Shown piece after piece: positions 1 through 8,198 of a stretch of DNA of 27,152 nucleotides. The stretch lies in the NCBI GenBank assembly GCA_023426365.1, contig JAFAAW010000151.1, forward strand, positions 1 to 27,152, read 5' to 3'. The notes beneath the pieces are model-generated. The model made no database searches, had not been told where the DNA came from, and worked only from the letters and a program-made list of their open reading frames with translations. A program made the translations under genes and the position numbers. Each line of letters opens with the position of its first letter. Within the stretch, counting starts at the first letter, position 1. Origin of the DNA: Pseudomonadota bacterium. Lineage in GTDB: Bacteria; Pseudomonadota; Alphaproteobacteria; Rhodospirillales; Magnetospirillaceae.

Positions 1-490
1 CCAGCCACCAGCCCCATTCCCGGCGCACCAGGGCCGGCAGCGCGGCCGGCGGCACGGGGCGACGGCGGCGGACCCCGTCGCCCGCTTCCAGCCGCAGCAC
101 GATGCCGGTGAACATGCGGTCGAATTCGGCCATGGCGATGGTCCGCCGGCCTTGGGCGGGGTCCACCACCTGCAGGGCGTCGGGGCGCATGGCCTCGATC
201 ACCAGCATGTGGTTGAAGCTGACGAACGCCATGCAGGGAAAGCCGATCTCGGCCAGCGTCGCCGGTTCCTTGCGAAAGGCGCGGACGGCGAAGCCATAGC
301 CCTGGGCCACCCGCTTCAGCACCGCCAGCGATGTTCCCTCGCCCGACACACCGGCGCGCTGGCGCAATTCCTCGAGCGGCACGGCGCAACCCTGTTCGGC
401 CATCAGCATGGCCAGGGCGGCCAGGGCGCATTCCGCCGACTGGAATTGCAGGACTATGGGAACCCGGCCTGGCCGGCGGGCCGTGGTCAA
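1..490 (-). CDS. C39 peptidase-domain protein, probably bacteriocin ABC exporter (partial, 3' end beyond window)
   Basis: Only the first 163 codons are inside the window; the gene continues past the left edge. The visible part is a peptidase family C39 domain, the class that cleaves leader peptides after a Gly-Gly or Ala-Gly motif during export. The expected residues are present: oxyanion Gln15, nucleophile Cys21 in the motif SAEC, His94 in FNH and Asp110 in VVDP. It should therefore be catalytically competent. The start is a TTG at 490 that overlaps the stop of the upstream cyclic-nucleotide-fold gene (TTGA), which implies translational coupling. No ATG or GTG lies ahead of the catalytic Cys in this frame. 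A membrane and ATPase part is expected downstream by analogy with related exporters but is not visible. This is the second C39 domain in the operon. Confidence 0.8.
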   Translation of the reverse strand, partial: MTTARRPGRVPIVLQFQSAECALAALAMLMAEQGCAVPLEELRQRAGVSGEGTSLAVLKRVAQGYGFAVRAFRKEPATLAEIGFPCMAFVSFNHMLVIEAMRPDALQVVDPAQGRRTIAMAEFDRMFTGIVLRLEAGDGVRRRRPVPPAALPALVRREWGWWL

Positions 491-1032
491 TGGGCGCGGG
501 CCGTCGCCAGGGTGCGGATCAGCCGGTCAAAGCGATCGCCGGCCAGGGACACCGAATCCAGCAGCCTTTCGTCCAGTTCGTCGGCCAGCACCTCCTCGCT
601 GTCCAGGCTGGCGCCGGCACCATAGCCCATGCGGCGCACGGTGCCGCGCAGGCGGTCGGCCAGGAACATGGCGATGGCCTGATAGAAGCGGCGGGCGAAG
701 CCGTCGTCGCGCGCCAATTGGGCGGACAGCAGCGCCTTGTCCACGTCCAGCACCACGCAATTGCTGGCGGCGGTGACGGTGGCCGAAGGCGGGGCGCTGT
801 CCACGAACGACAATTCGCCGATCATTTCGCCCGAGGCCAGTTCGGCGACCCGGCCCAGGCCTTGGATGCTGACCTCCATGCCGCCTTCCAGCAGGATGAA
901 GACCGAGGCGCAGGGCGTGCCCTCGCGCACCAGCACGCTGCCGGCGGGGATTTCGCGTTTGCGGCCCTGGCGGGCCAGCCAATCGACGTCCATGTCGTCC
1001 AACTGGCCCAGGATGTAGAGAACCTTGCGCAT
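487..1032 (-). CDS. Small cyclic-nucleotide-binding-fold (CRP-like) protein without DNA-binding domain
   Basis: This is a 181-residue protein. Its N-terminal two thirds fit a cNMP-binding beta-roll: GSVLVREG, then FILLEGGMEVSI, then the phosphate-binding-cassette region GELSFVDSAPPSATVTA. In true cAMP/cGMP binders that cassette normally reads GE…(P)R(S/T)A. Here the phosphate-contacting Arg is replaced by Pro, so nucleotide binding is doubtful. The C-terminal 60 residues are helical and I see no helix-turn-helix, so it is unlikely to be a transcription factor. It lies 20 bp after the ABC exporter gene and overlaps the next C39 gene, so it belongs to the export operon. Cyclic-nucleotide-like domains are common alongside or fused to bacteriocin and toxin exporters. 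A structural or regulatory role in the exporter is inferred. Confidence 0.8.
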   Translation of the reverse strand: MRKVLYILGQLDDMDVDWLARQGRKREIPAGSVLVREGTPCASVFILLEGGMEVSIQGLGRVAELASGEMIGELSFVDSAPPSATVTAASNCVVLDVDKALLSAQLARDDGFARRFYQAIAMFLADRLRGTVRRMGYGAGASLDSEEVLADELDERLLDSVSLAGDRFDRLIRTLATARAH

Positions 1033-1052
1033 GATTGTTCAGTCCCCAAAGA

Positions 1053-3935
1053 TCAGATGATTTGACGGCGCGCCATTTCGGCGAACAGGCCGGGGGCCTT
1101 GGCCAGTTCGTCGTAGCGTCCCGCCTGCACCAGCCGCCCCTGGTCCATGACCAGGATGCGATCCACCTCGGTGATGGTGCTGAGCCGGTGGGCAATCAGG
1201 ATGCGGGTGATGCCCAGCCGCGCCAGCGATTGGGTCACCACGGCCTGGGTGCGGTTGTCCAGCGCGCTGGTGGCCTCGTCCAGCAGCAGGATGCGCGGCT
1301 TGCGCATCAGCGCGCGGGCGATGGCCAGGCGCTGGCGCTGGCCGCCCGACAAGGTGCCGCCGCCTTCCATCAGCACGGTGTGCATGCCCATGGGCATGGC
1401 GCGGATGTCGGCGTCCAGGCCGACCATGGCCGCCGCTTCCCAGGCGTCCTCCAGGCGTCCGCCGCTGTCGCCGACGATGTTGTGGAACACGTCGCCGGGC
1501 AGGATGCGGCTGTTTTGCAGGACCACGCCGATCTGGGCGCGCACATGGCCCAGATGCAGGCGCGACAGCGGTTTGCCGTCGAAGAAGATCTCGCCCTCGG
1601 CCGCCTGTTCCAGGCCCAGCAGCAGGCGCATCACCGTGGACTTGCCGCTGCCCGAGGGGCCGACCAGGGCGACGAACTCGCCGGCGCGGATGGTGGCCGA
1701 AAAGTCCTTCAGCACGCTGGGACCGTCGGCGATGTACGAAAAGCCGACGCCGCTGAACTCGATGCCGCCGTCCAGCATGCCGGGCGAATGGCGTTCGCCG
1801 CCGTCCTCGGGCGCCGCGGACAGCAGCGGGCGGGCGCGCTCCCACAAGGGGACCGACCCCAGGACGTCGCTCAGGCTGCGCACCGACTGGGTCATGGCGG
1901 TCAAGAACTGGGCCAGCGCGCCGTTGAAGGCCAGGAACTGGCCGGTGCCCATCAGCTTGCTGTCGCCGCCGCCGACCATGGCCTTGAGCGCCGCCTCGGC
2001 CGCGCCGTTCTTGGCGATGTAGACCATGGCCAGGAACACCGCCACGTTGGCCAGCGGCGGAAAGGCCGCCATGAACACCGCCTGCATGCGCGCGGCGGCC
2101 TCGGCCGCCAGGGCATGGCGCTTCTGGACGGCGAAGGCATGCGCCCAGTGGGCGATGGCGCGCTCGCGTGCGGCCGCCACCGTCAGCTTGCCGACGCCGA
2201 TGATCAATTGCAGCACCAGCCCCTCGACCGCGCCGCGCACCAAGGCCAGCCGGCGTTCGTGGCGCAGTTGCAGCCAGATCAGCACCAGGGTGACCGCCGC
2301 CGACAGCAGGGCCAAGGCCACCGCCAGCGCCGCCAGCGGCACCGAATAGTAGAACAGGAAGGCCAGGCTGACGGTCGAGAAGATGCCGCCCAGAAGCGAG
2401 GAGGTCGCCGCGCCGGTCAGCTTTTGCCGGATGGCCTGGATGCCCAGCACGCGGTCGGTCAGGTCCCCGGCCGAATAGCGTTTGAAGAAGGCCGCCGGCA
2501 GCCGCAGCAGACGGTCGAACATGGCCGATTGCAGGTTGGAATCCAGCCGCCCCTCGATGCGCAGCATGGCCATGCCCTTGGTCAGCTCCAGGCTGGCGGT
2601 GGTCAGCGCCGCCACCACCAGCCCGGCCACCAGGATGCCCAACTGGCCGCGCGCGGCGGTGGGAATGATCTCGTCCACCAGCAACGACGACGCCATGGGG
2701 ACCAGCAATGCCAGCACCGCCGTGCCCAGCGCCAGGGCCAGCAGGCGCGCCCTGTCGGCGCCGCTGCCGCGCAACGCCACCGCCAGAATGCGGCGCGGGG
2801 TCAGGGGGGCGGCGTCGAACCGCGAATAGACGGCCAGGGCCTGCATCTCAAGACCGGCGGCCAGATCGGCGGTCACCGGCACGGCCGCCTCGGCGCCGGC
2901 GGTCCAGGCGACGTATCCGCCGGCGGTGGGCAGCAGCGCCACCGGGGCGGCATCGTCGCGGCGGCGGCCGATCAGCGGCATGCCGTCGTGGCGCCACCAT
3001 TCGTCGCGCAGCAGCACCACGCGCGACCGCAGGCCCGATGCCCGCAGGATGGCCCCCACGCGGCCATGGGGGCCGGGCAAGGGCACGTCCTGGGGCGGTG
3101 CGGTGACGGTGTGGCCGCAGGCGTCGGCCACCCGCCGCGCCACCGCCATGGCGGCATCGCCGCCCTGGGGGGCGGCCATGGCCGTGCGGTCGGGGGCGAT
3201 GGTGGCGGCCAGGGTCTCGAAGCCCTGTTGCATCATGCGCCGCGACTGGCGGCTGCGATCCGCGATCACGGCGGCCAGGGCGTCGCGGCGCCGTTGCACG
3301 CCCCGCGCCAGGGCGGGAACCACGAAGCGGTGAAAGGCATCCAGCGCGGCCGGCAAGGTGCCCGCCGCCATCAGCGACTGGGTGCGCGCCAGCTCTATCT
3401 GGGCGGGATCGACGGCGCCCAGGCACAGTCCGGCGGCCAGCGGCAGCGGTGGCAAGGCGGGCGCCAGGATGTCGCCGCAATCATCGCCGGCATGCAGGCG
3501 GCCCTGTCCGGCGGTGACGGTGACCCACAGCGGATGGCGACCCCGGTTGCAGACGGCTTCTGCCGCCGCCAGGGTCATGCGTCCCTCGGCGGCGCCGGGG
3601 GCGGCGGGCGAGGGGGCGTCCAGGGCGGCGCACAGGGCCATGATCCAGGCGTCCAGCGAATCGGCGTCCGGCGTGGCCTCGGCGCCCTGGACCGCGCTGT
3701 CCTGGCCGCCATAGGCGATCACGCCCCAATTGCCGGCCAGCGGCAGCGGCAGCAACAGCCGGCCCACGCCCAGCCGGGCCAGGAAGGTGCGGCGCCCGGC
3801 CGCGCGGCCTTCGGCCACCGGGACGGCGAACAGATCGACGAAGCCCGAGGCGACGCGCCAGCCCTGGCTTTCGTCCCACAGCGCCATGGGCTGGTCGGCG
3901 GCAAGCGGGCGGAGGGGGGCGGTTTGGTGCGTCAT
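1053..3935 (-). CDS. NHLM-type bacteriocin ABC transporter, ATP-binding/permease protein
   Basis: This 960-residue protein has an unusually long N-terminal region (about 380 residues, no C39 catalytic residues), then a type I exporter membrane domain (roughly 390 to 690), then a C-terminal ATPase. Walker A is GPSGSGKST near residue 759, the signature LSGGQRQR near 862 and Walker B ILLLDEATSALD near 885, followed by an intact IAHRLST H-loop. This layout matches the NHLM bacteriocin-system ATP-binding protein family, which is paired with a C39-bearing exporter half. The ATG at 3935 shares one base with the stop of the upstream peptidase/ABC gene. The likely role is one half of a heterodimeric inner-membrane exporter for the two NHLP peptides encoded divergently. 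The N-terminal extension may contact cargo or the periplasmic adaptor, which is inference. Confidence 0.9.
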   Translation of the reverse strand: MTHQTAPLRPLAADQPMALWDESQGWRVASGFVDLFAVPVAEGRAAGRRTFLARLGVGRLLLPLPLAGNWGVIAYGGQDSAVQGAEATPDADSLDAWIMALCAALDAPSPAAPGAAEGRMTLAAAEAVCNRGRHPLWVTVTAGQGRLHAGDDCGDILAPALPPLPLAAGLCLGAVDPAQIELARTQSLMAAGTLPAALDAFHRFVVPALARGVQRRRDALAAVIADRSRQSRRMMQQGFETLAATIAPDRTAMAAPQGGDAAMAVARRVADACGHTVTAPPQDVPLPGPHGRVGAILRASGLRSRVVLLRDEWWRHDGMPLIGRRRDDAAPVALLPTAGGYVAWTAGAEAAVPVTADLAAGLEMQALAVYSRFDAAPLTPRRILAVALRGSGADRARLLALALGTAVLALLVPMASSLLVDEIIPTAARGQLGILVAGLVVAALTTASLELTKGMAMLRIEGRLDSNLQSAMFDRLLRLPAAFFKRYSAGDLTDRVLGIQAIRQKLTGAATSSLLGGIFSTVSLAFLFYYSVPLAALAVALALLSAAVTLVLIWLQLRHERRLALVRGAVEGLVLQLIIGVGKLTVAAARERAIAHWAHAFAVQKRHALAAEAAARMQAVFMAAFPPLANVAVFLAMVYIAKNGAAEAALKAMVGGGDSKLMGTGQFLAFNGALAQFLTAMTQSVRSLSDVLGSVPLWERARPLLSAAPEDGGERHSPGMLDGGIEFSGVGFSYIADGPSVLKDFSATIRAGEFVALVGPSGSGKSTVMRLLLGLEQAAEGEIFFDGKPLSRLHLGHVRAQIGVVLQNSRILPGDVFHNIVGDSGGRLEDAWEAAAMVGLDADIRAMPMGMHTVLMEGGGTLSGGQRQRLAIARALMRKPRILLLDEATSALDNRTQAVVTQSLARLGITRILIAHRLSTITEVDRILVMDQGRLVQAGRYDELAKAPGLFAEMARRQII

Positions 3936-6109
3936 CAGTGTCCCGCCCGGATCAGGTCGGCATACACGCCGCCGGCCGCTATCAGGTCGTCATGGCTGCC
4001 GCGCTCGACCACCCGGCCGCAATCCAGCACCACGATCTCGTCGCAATCGCGGATGGTGGACAGCCGGTGGGCGATGATCAGGCAGGTGCAGCCGCGGCGA
4101 CGGATGTTGTCGTCGATGCGCTTTTCCGTCACCGGGTCCAGCGCCGCCGTAGCCTCGTCCAGCACCAGCACGCTGGGGTCGCCCACCAGCGCGCGGGCGA
4201 TTTCCATGCGCTGGCGCTGCCCGCCCGAGAAATTGGCGCCGCCCTCGGCGATCAGGGTGTCGTACTGCCCCGGCCGGCTGGCGATCTCGGCGTGGATTTC
4301 CGCGTCCTTCAACGCCTGGGTCAGGGCGGTTTCCGGGATGGTCGGGTCCCACAGCGTCAGGTTGTCGCGGGCGGTTCCCTCGAACAGGAACACGTCCTGG
4401 TCCACATAGGCGACCGAGCCGGCGAAGACATGGGGCGCGATGGCGTCCAGCGGCCGCCCGTCCAGCAGCACCTGCCCCGACCACGGCGTCTGCAGGCCGC
4501 AGACGATGCGGCCAATGGTGGACTTGCCGCTGCCCGACCCGCCCACCAGCGCGACCCGCGCGCCGGGCCTGAGGGTCAGCGAAAAATTTTCCACCAGCGG
4601 CGGTTCGCACGGATTGTAGCCGAAGGTGACGTCGATCAGTTCCACATGCCCGTCCAGGCGCGCCGGGGCGTGGTCGGTGGCGGCGGGCTGCGCCAGCGCG
4701 GGCGCGCGGTCCAGCACGTCGGACAGCCGTTCCAGATCGCCGCGCGCGGCCTGGAGCCGGCCGGCCAGCCCGACCAGCCCGGCCACCGGCGCATTGATGC
4801 TGAGCATCAGCGCCTGCAACGCCACCAGCGAGCCGACGGTCAGCTCTCCCTCGATCACCCGCCAGCCGCCGACGCCCAGGATCGCCGCCGCCGACAGGGC
4901 CGACAGCAGGGCGGGCGCGCCGGTCATCAGCGCCTCGATCAGGCCCAGCCGCTGCTGGGTGGACAGCGCCTGCGCCTGATAGCCGCTCCAGGTGGCGAAA
5001 GTGTCGTCCTCGGCGCCGGACACCTTCAGCGTCTCGATGGTGGCGATGGCGCTGACGGTGGCGCCGGCCAGCCGCCCCATGTCGCCGGCCAATCCGCGAT
5101 GGAGATCGGTGCGCCGCCGCTCGACCAGCCGCAGCAGGACCACGTTGCCGGCGGCCAGCACCACGGCGATGGCAGCCAGAAGGGCGTCATAGGCGGCCAT
5201 GGCCAGCAGATAGAAGACGACGGCCGCCACGTTGAAGAAATTGGTGGCCAACTGGCCCGACAGCAGGTCGGCCACGGTGTCGGCGCTGGCGGCGCGGTTG
5301 GCCAGGTCGCCCTTGTGGCGCTGGTTGAAATAGTTTTGCGAGCGCGCCAGCAGGCTGGACAGATAGCGCGCCGACAGGGTGATGGACAGCTTGGCCTCCA
5401 GCCGGGCCAGCAGGCGCTGCTGCACGGCGGTCAGCCCGGCCTGGACCACGGCGCACAGCACCAGCCCCATGCACAGCGGCGCCACCCAATCCTGGAACTG
5501 CCCGACCAGCACCTGATCGACGAACAGCTTTTCCAGGCCGGGAATGACCACGCCGGGCACCACCAGCAACAGGCTGAAGGCGGCCACCAGCCCCAGGCTG
5601 GCGCGGGAATGGCCCAGGTGATGGGCCAATTGGCGCATGCCGCTGGGCGGCGCGCCGCCCGGGCGGAAGGCGTCGGTGGGGCTGAAGGCCAGCACCACGC
5701 CGGTGAAGGCGGCGGATAATTCCTCGACCGGCACCGATAGCGGGCCGTGGGCGGGATCGTTCAGGTAGGCGCGGCCCTTGTCGATCCCCTCGAACACCAC
5801 GTAGTGGTTGAAATTCCAGTGGATGATGGACGGCACCGGCAGGTCCATCAGGCCCTCCGGCTCCTTCTTGAAGCCCTTGGCCGCCAGCCCGAAGCCGCGC
5901 GCCACCTTGAGGACGTTGGACGCCTTGCTGCCGTCGCGGCTGACGCCGCACGCCTGCCGCAGATCCTCGAGCGGTTCCCAGCGGCCGTGATAGGCCAGGA
6001 TCATGGCCAGACAGGCCGCCCCGCATTCCAGCGCGTCCATCTGCAACACGGTGGGGGTGCGGACCCGGCCGGTGGCCTTGCCCTTGAACGTCGCGGTGCC
6101 AGCGCTCAA
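3935..6109 (-). CDS. NHLM-type bacteriocin ABC exporter with C39 leader peptidase domain
   Basis: This 724-residue protein has an N-terminal C39 cysteine peptidase domain (about 18 to 145) with Gln23, Cys29 (ALECGAAC), His102 (WNFNHYVV) and Asp118 (NDPAHG). An exporter membrane domain (about 160 to 450) and an ATPase follow. Walker A is GGSGSGKST near 523, the signature FSGGQRQRMEIARAL near 627 and Walker B VLVLDEATAALD near 647. It should cleave precursor leaders at the Ala-Gly end and export the core across the inner membrane. The start is TTG at 6109, overlapping the adaptor gene's stop as TTGA. Starting there leaves 17 residues before the peptidase fold, normal for the family. It is an essentially full-length homologue of the NHLM peptidase/ATP-binding family. 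Confidence 0.92.
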   Translation of the reverse strand: MSAGTATFKGKATGRVRTPTVLQMDALECGAACLAMILAYHGRWEPLEDLRQACGVSRDGSKASNVLKVARGFGLAAKGFKKEPEGLMDLPVPSIIHWNFNHYVVFEGIDKGRAYLNDPAHGPLSVPVEELSAAFTGVVLAFSPTDAFRPGGAPPSGMRQLAHHLGHSRASLGLVAAFSLLLVVPGVVIPGLEKLFVDQVLVGQFQDWVAPLCMGLVLCAVVQAGLTAVQQRLLARLEAKLSITLSARYLSSLLARSQNYFNQRHKGDLANRAASADTVADLLSGQLATNFFNVAAVVFYLLAMAAYDALLAAIAVVLAAGNVVLLRLVERRRTDLHRGLAGDMGRLAGATVSAIATIETLKVSGAEDDTFATWSGYQAQALSTQQRLGLIEALMTGAPALLSALSAAAILGVGGWRVIEGELTVGSLVALQALMLSINAPVAGLVGLAGRLQAARGDLERLSDVLDRAPALAQPAATDHAPARLDGHVELIDVTFGYNPCEPPLVENFSLTLRPGARVALVGGSGSGKSTIGRIVCGLQTPWSGQVLLDGRPLDAIAPHVFAGSVAYVDQDVFLFEGTARDNLTLWDPTIPETALTQALKDAEIHAEIASRPGQYDTLIAEGGANFSGGQRQRMEIARALVGDPSVLVLDEATAALDPVTEKRIDDNIRRRGCTCLIIAHRLSTIRDCDEIVVLDCGRVVERGSHDDLIAAGGVYADLIRAGH

Positions 6110-7371
6110 CGGTCCACCCCGATGGTGCGGCGCAGGAACGGCAGGATCAGCGAGATGGGCGCCTGTTCGCGCACGGCCACCGCCACCTCGACGGTGGTGC
6201 CGCTGGTCAGGTCGATGTCGGGACCGCGGCCGGAACTCCAGCCATAGCCGCTGGGCGTGTCGGCCGGCACCAGATCGATGCGGGCTTCATAGGGCGCGCC
6301 CTTTTTCACGAAATCCTCGATCAGCGTCTCGTTCTGGACCACGGCGGCGATGCCCTGGCGGGTGGCGGGAAAGGGCGTGACCTGCGACACCACGCCGGTC
6401 AGGGTTCCGGCCTCCTCCTTCTTGACCGTGGCGGGGGCGACGCGGGCGGGCATGCCGACCCGCACCTTCTTGCCATGCTCGGTGGGGATGTAGACCACCG
6501 CCTGCAATCGGCTGCCCGCGCTTTCGATGCCCAGCACCGGCTGGCCGGTGGTGACCACCGCACCCTCGGTCAGCCTGATCTCGTTGACCCGGCCCGAGGC
6601 GGGGGCCACCACCTCGGACGAGAGATTGATCTCGGTACTCAGTTCCTCGGCCCGGCGGCTGGCATTGGCGACGTTTTCGGCCAATTGGCGCATTTCGCGG
6701 TCGGTGTTCAGGCGGGCCTGCATGGCCTCGGCCTTGGCGGCGCTGACCTGGGCCTGGGAATCGGCCAGTTCGCGGCGCGCCTGGCTCAGCTCGTTCTGGG
6801 CGATCTGCACGGTTTCCGCCGTGGCATAGCCCATGGCCTGCATTTCCTGGCGGTTGCGCACCTGCTGTTCCAGATAGACGATGCGCTCGCGCGTGGCCGC
6901 CGCCGCCTGCTCCAGCGCCGCCTGACGCTGGGCGATGGTGGCGAGCGTGGCGTGCAGCTCCTGCTCGAGCACGCCGCGGCGTGCGCGCAAGTCGTCGGAT
7001 TTCTCGGTCATCACCTGGCGGGCATGGCCCAGGCGCTGGCGCGTCTCGTCCTGGCGGATATGGGCGATCACCTGGCCCTTGGTCACGGTATCGCCGACCG
7101 ACACGTGGATGCGGTCCACCACGCCGCCGGCCGGGCTCATGGCCGACAGCACGCGGCCGCCCTGGGGAATCAGGATGCCCTTGGCGGGCACGTTGGTGGG
7201 GATGGTGCCGAAGATGCCCCACAGCAGCAGAAAGGCCAGCCCCAGCCCCAGCCCCGCCAACGCGATCCACGCGCCCGTCCCGGCAACCGACACCGTGCGG
7301 TCCAGTTGCTCGGGCGACGCGATGCGCTCAAGCGCCGCCTTGCGGAACAATTTCTCTGCAGCCGTCCCCAT
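6106..7371 (-). CDS. HlyD-family periplasmic adaptor of NHLM bacteriocin secretion system
   Basis: This 421-residue membrane-fusion protein is the first gene of the export operon. The N-terminus (EKLFRKAALERIASPEQLD) is characteristic of the NHLM secretion-protein family. It is followed by one transmembrane helix (about 34 to 54), a barrel-sandwich/lipoyl half (VGDTVTKGQVIAHI), a long alpha-helical hairpin (about 115 to 245, rich in Ala/Gln/Glu) and the second half (VVAPASGRVNEI, EGAVVTTGQPVLGI). It should link the inner-membrane exporter to an outer-membrane channel; no TolC gene is in the window. The start at 7371 was preferred over an in-frame TTG at 7398. It is an ATG preceded closely by GGGAG, and it leaves the conserved N-terminus intact. 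Confidence 0.9.
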   Translation of the reverse strand: MGTAAEKLFRKAALERIASPEQLDRTVSVAGTGAWIALAGLGLGLAFLLLWGIFGTIPTNVPAKGILIPQGGRVLSAMSPAGGVVDRIHVSVGDTVTKGQVIAHIRQDETRQRLGHARQVMTEKSDDLRARRGVLEQELHATLATIAQRQAALEQAAAATRERIVYLEQQVRNRQEMQAMGYATAETVQIAQNELSQARRELADSQAQVSAAKAEAMQARLNTDREMRQLAENVANASRRAEELSTEINLSSEVVAPASGRVNEIRLTEGAVVTTGQPVLGIESAGSRLQAVVYIPTEHGKKVRVGMPARVAPATVKKEEAGTLTGVVSQVTPFPATRQGIAAVVQNETLIEDFVKKGAPYEARIDLVPADTPSGYGWSSGRGPDIDLTSGTTVEVAVAVREQAPISLILPFLRRTIGVDR

Positions 7372-7451
7372 CGCTCCCTGTCCCCGGTCTGCCCCCAAGC
7401 CGACACAGGGGCCACACTTGGCGGCCCTCGGTCAATGCGACCCCTGTCCGT

Positions 7452-7467
7452 ATCAACGGTCGTTGAT
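7452..7467. promoter_or_regulatory. 16-bp palindrome, candidate operator
   Basis: The sequence ATCAACGGTCGTTGAT is a perfect dyad (7-bp arms, 2-bp centre) about 80 bp upstream of the adaptor start and about 225 bp upstream of precursor 1. Its size and position suit a dimeric regulator acting on the export operon. No candidate regulator for the RiPP genes is visible in the window, so the function is inferred. Confidence 0.4.
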
Positions 7468-7468
7468 G

Positions 7469-7485
7469 TTGATGGATGACTATTG
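7469..7485 (+). repeat. 17-base repeated element, copy 1 (partner at 8165-8181)
   Basis: TTGATGGATGACTATTG here and TTGATGGATGACGATTG at 8165-8181 differ at one base. The second copy sits just upstream of precursor 2. Either it is a shared regulatory element or copy 1 is the relic of a further duplicated precursor upstream region. Confidence 0.5.
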
Positions 7486-7692
7486 CGTGTAGCTTTGGCG
7501 CCGTCCACAGAAAGCTGTTGTTTTTCCGCGCGTTAGAACATTAATCGCAGTGCGACCTGGCGTGTTCCTGGTCGGATTTTATGCTAGTTAAGGGCGTCTT
7601 GCATGGGTGCTGCGACTATTTCTGATAGCACTCCTTAGACAAGGCGAATACGCCACGTCCAGTGGGCGACGATTGCTGCGCAGGAGACATCC

Positions 7693-8064
7693 ATGTCCAA
7701 TTTCGAGGAAAAGCTGGATCAGCGTTTGGCCGCCTATCGTGCCCTGGTGCTGAAGGCGCATCAGGATGCGGCGTTCCGCGAGCGCCTGAAGGACGACCCG
7801 GCCACGGTGATCAAGGAGGATTTCGGGGTGAACTGGCCCGAGGGCATCGCCCTCGACGTGGTGGAGGAAAGCGTCGACCGCTGCGTGCTGGTTCTGCCCG
7901 CCCTGTTCCCGATGGCCGTCGCCAATGACGAACTGTCCGACGACGATCTGGAACTGGTCGCCGCCGGCATCGCTCCGCCCGGCAACCAGCACAAGACCAG
8001 CCAGCTTGCCACCGCGACGAACGCTTTCGTAAGCTATGTCGTGGTCGAGGTCCCCGTGAAGTAG
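7693..8064 (+). CDS. NHLP-leader RiPP precursor peptide 1
   Basis: This is a 123-residue precursor. Residues 1-92 form a nitrile-hydratase-alpha-like leader: helical start, then FRERLKDDPATVIKEDFG, WPEGIALDVVEES and ELSDDDLELVAAG. The C39 peptidase should cut after Ala91-Gly92, releasing a 31-residue core. That core begins IAPPGNQHK, contains two Lys, several Thr/Ser and a hydrophobic stretch FVSYVVVEV near its C-terminus, and has no Cys. Without Cys, lanthionine or thiazole formation from Cys is excluded. The start is ATG with AGGAGA 5 bases upstream. The leader is 78/92 identical to that of the next gene while the cores are unrelated, the usual pattern for leader-guided maturation. Modification of this core is predicted, not shown. 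Confidence 0.9.
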   Translation: MSNFEEKLDQRLAAYRALVLKAHQDAAFRERLKDDPATVIKEDFGVNWPEGIALDVVEESVDRCVLVLPALFPMAVANDELSDDDLELVAAGIAPPGNQHKTSQLATATNAFVSYVVVEVPVK

Positions 8065-8164
8065 CATCCATTTGCTGAGGCCAAGTGGCCGGAAGCAAAA
8101 CCTTTAAAATTGCAAACGCTCAACACGGATTGATGGCGCGTCTGGGCCGATGCGGATACACCGT

Positions 8165-8181
8165 TTGATGGATGACGATTG
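8165..8181 (+). repeat. 17-base repeated element, copy 2
   Basis: This is the one-mismatch partner of 7469-7485. It lies immediately upstream of the Shine-Dalgarno region of precursor 2. Bases 8174-8201 also align with the segment just before precursor 1 (GACGATTG-TGCG then the ribosome-binding site), showing that the gene duplication included about 30 bases of 5' flank. Confidence 0.5.
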
Positions 8182-8198
8182 TTGCGGAGAAGACAACC

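Larger units (their letters stand above)
7372..7692. promoter_or_regulatory. Divergent intergenic region between the export operon and the precursor genes
   Basis: These 321 bases contain no credible gene. The part from about 7440 to 7640 is clearly richer in A/T than its surroundings, as expected for promoters firing both ways. Visible elements are a palindrome at 7452-7467 and a 17-base segment at 7469-7485 that recurs upstream of the second precursor. There is a weak −10-like TATGCT at 7580-7585, without a convincing −35 partner. The Shine-Dalgarno sequence for precursor 1 is AGGAGA at 7682-7687. Confidence 0.6.

Noticed and set aside
1035..4409. Very long plus-strand open frame (over 1,100 codons) across the exporter genes
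   Set aside because: It is antisense to two clear ABC exporter genes. The translation is low-complexity, rich in Gly, Gln, His and Arg, with no domain; it results from the GC-rich third positions of the real genes.
7551..7590. Possible σ54 or σ70 promoter before precursor 1 (TGGCGTG…TGGT and TATGCT)
   Set aside because: The −12 position has GT instead of GC, and no acceptable −35 box is found 16 to 18 bases before TATGCT. It is too weak to list as a promoter.
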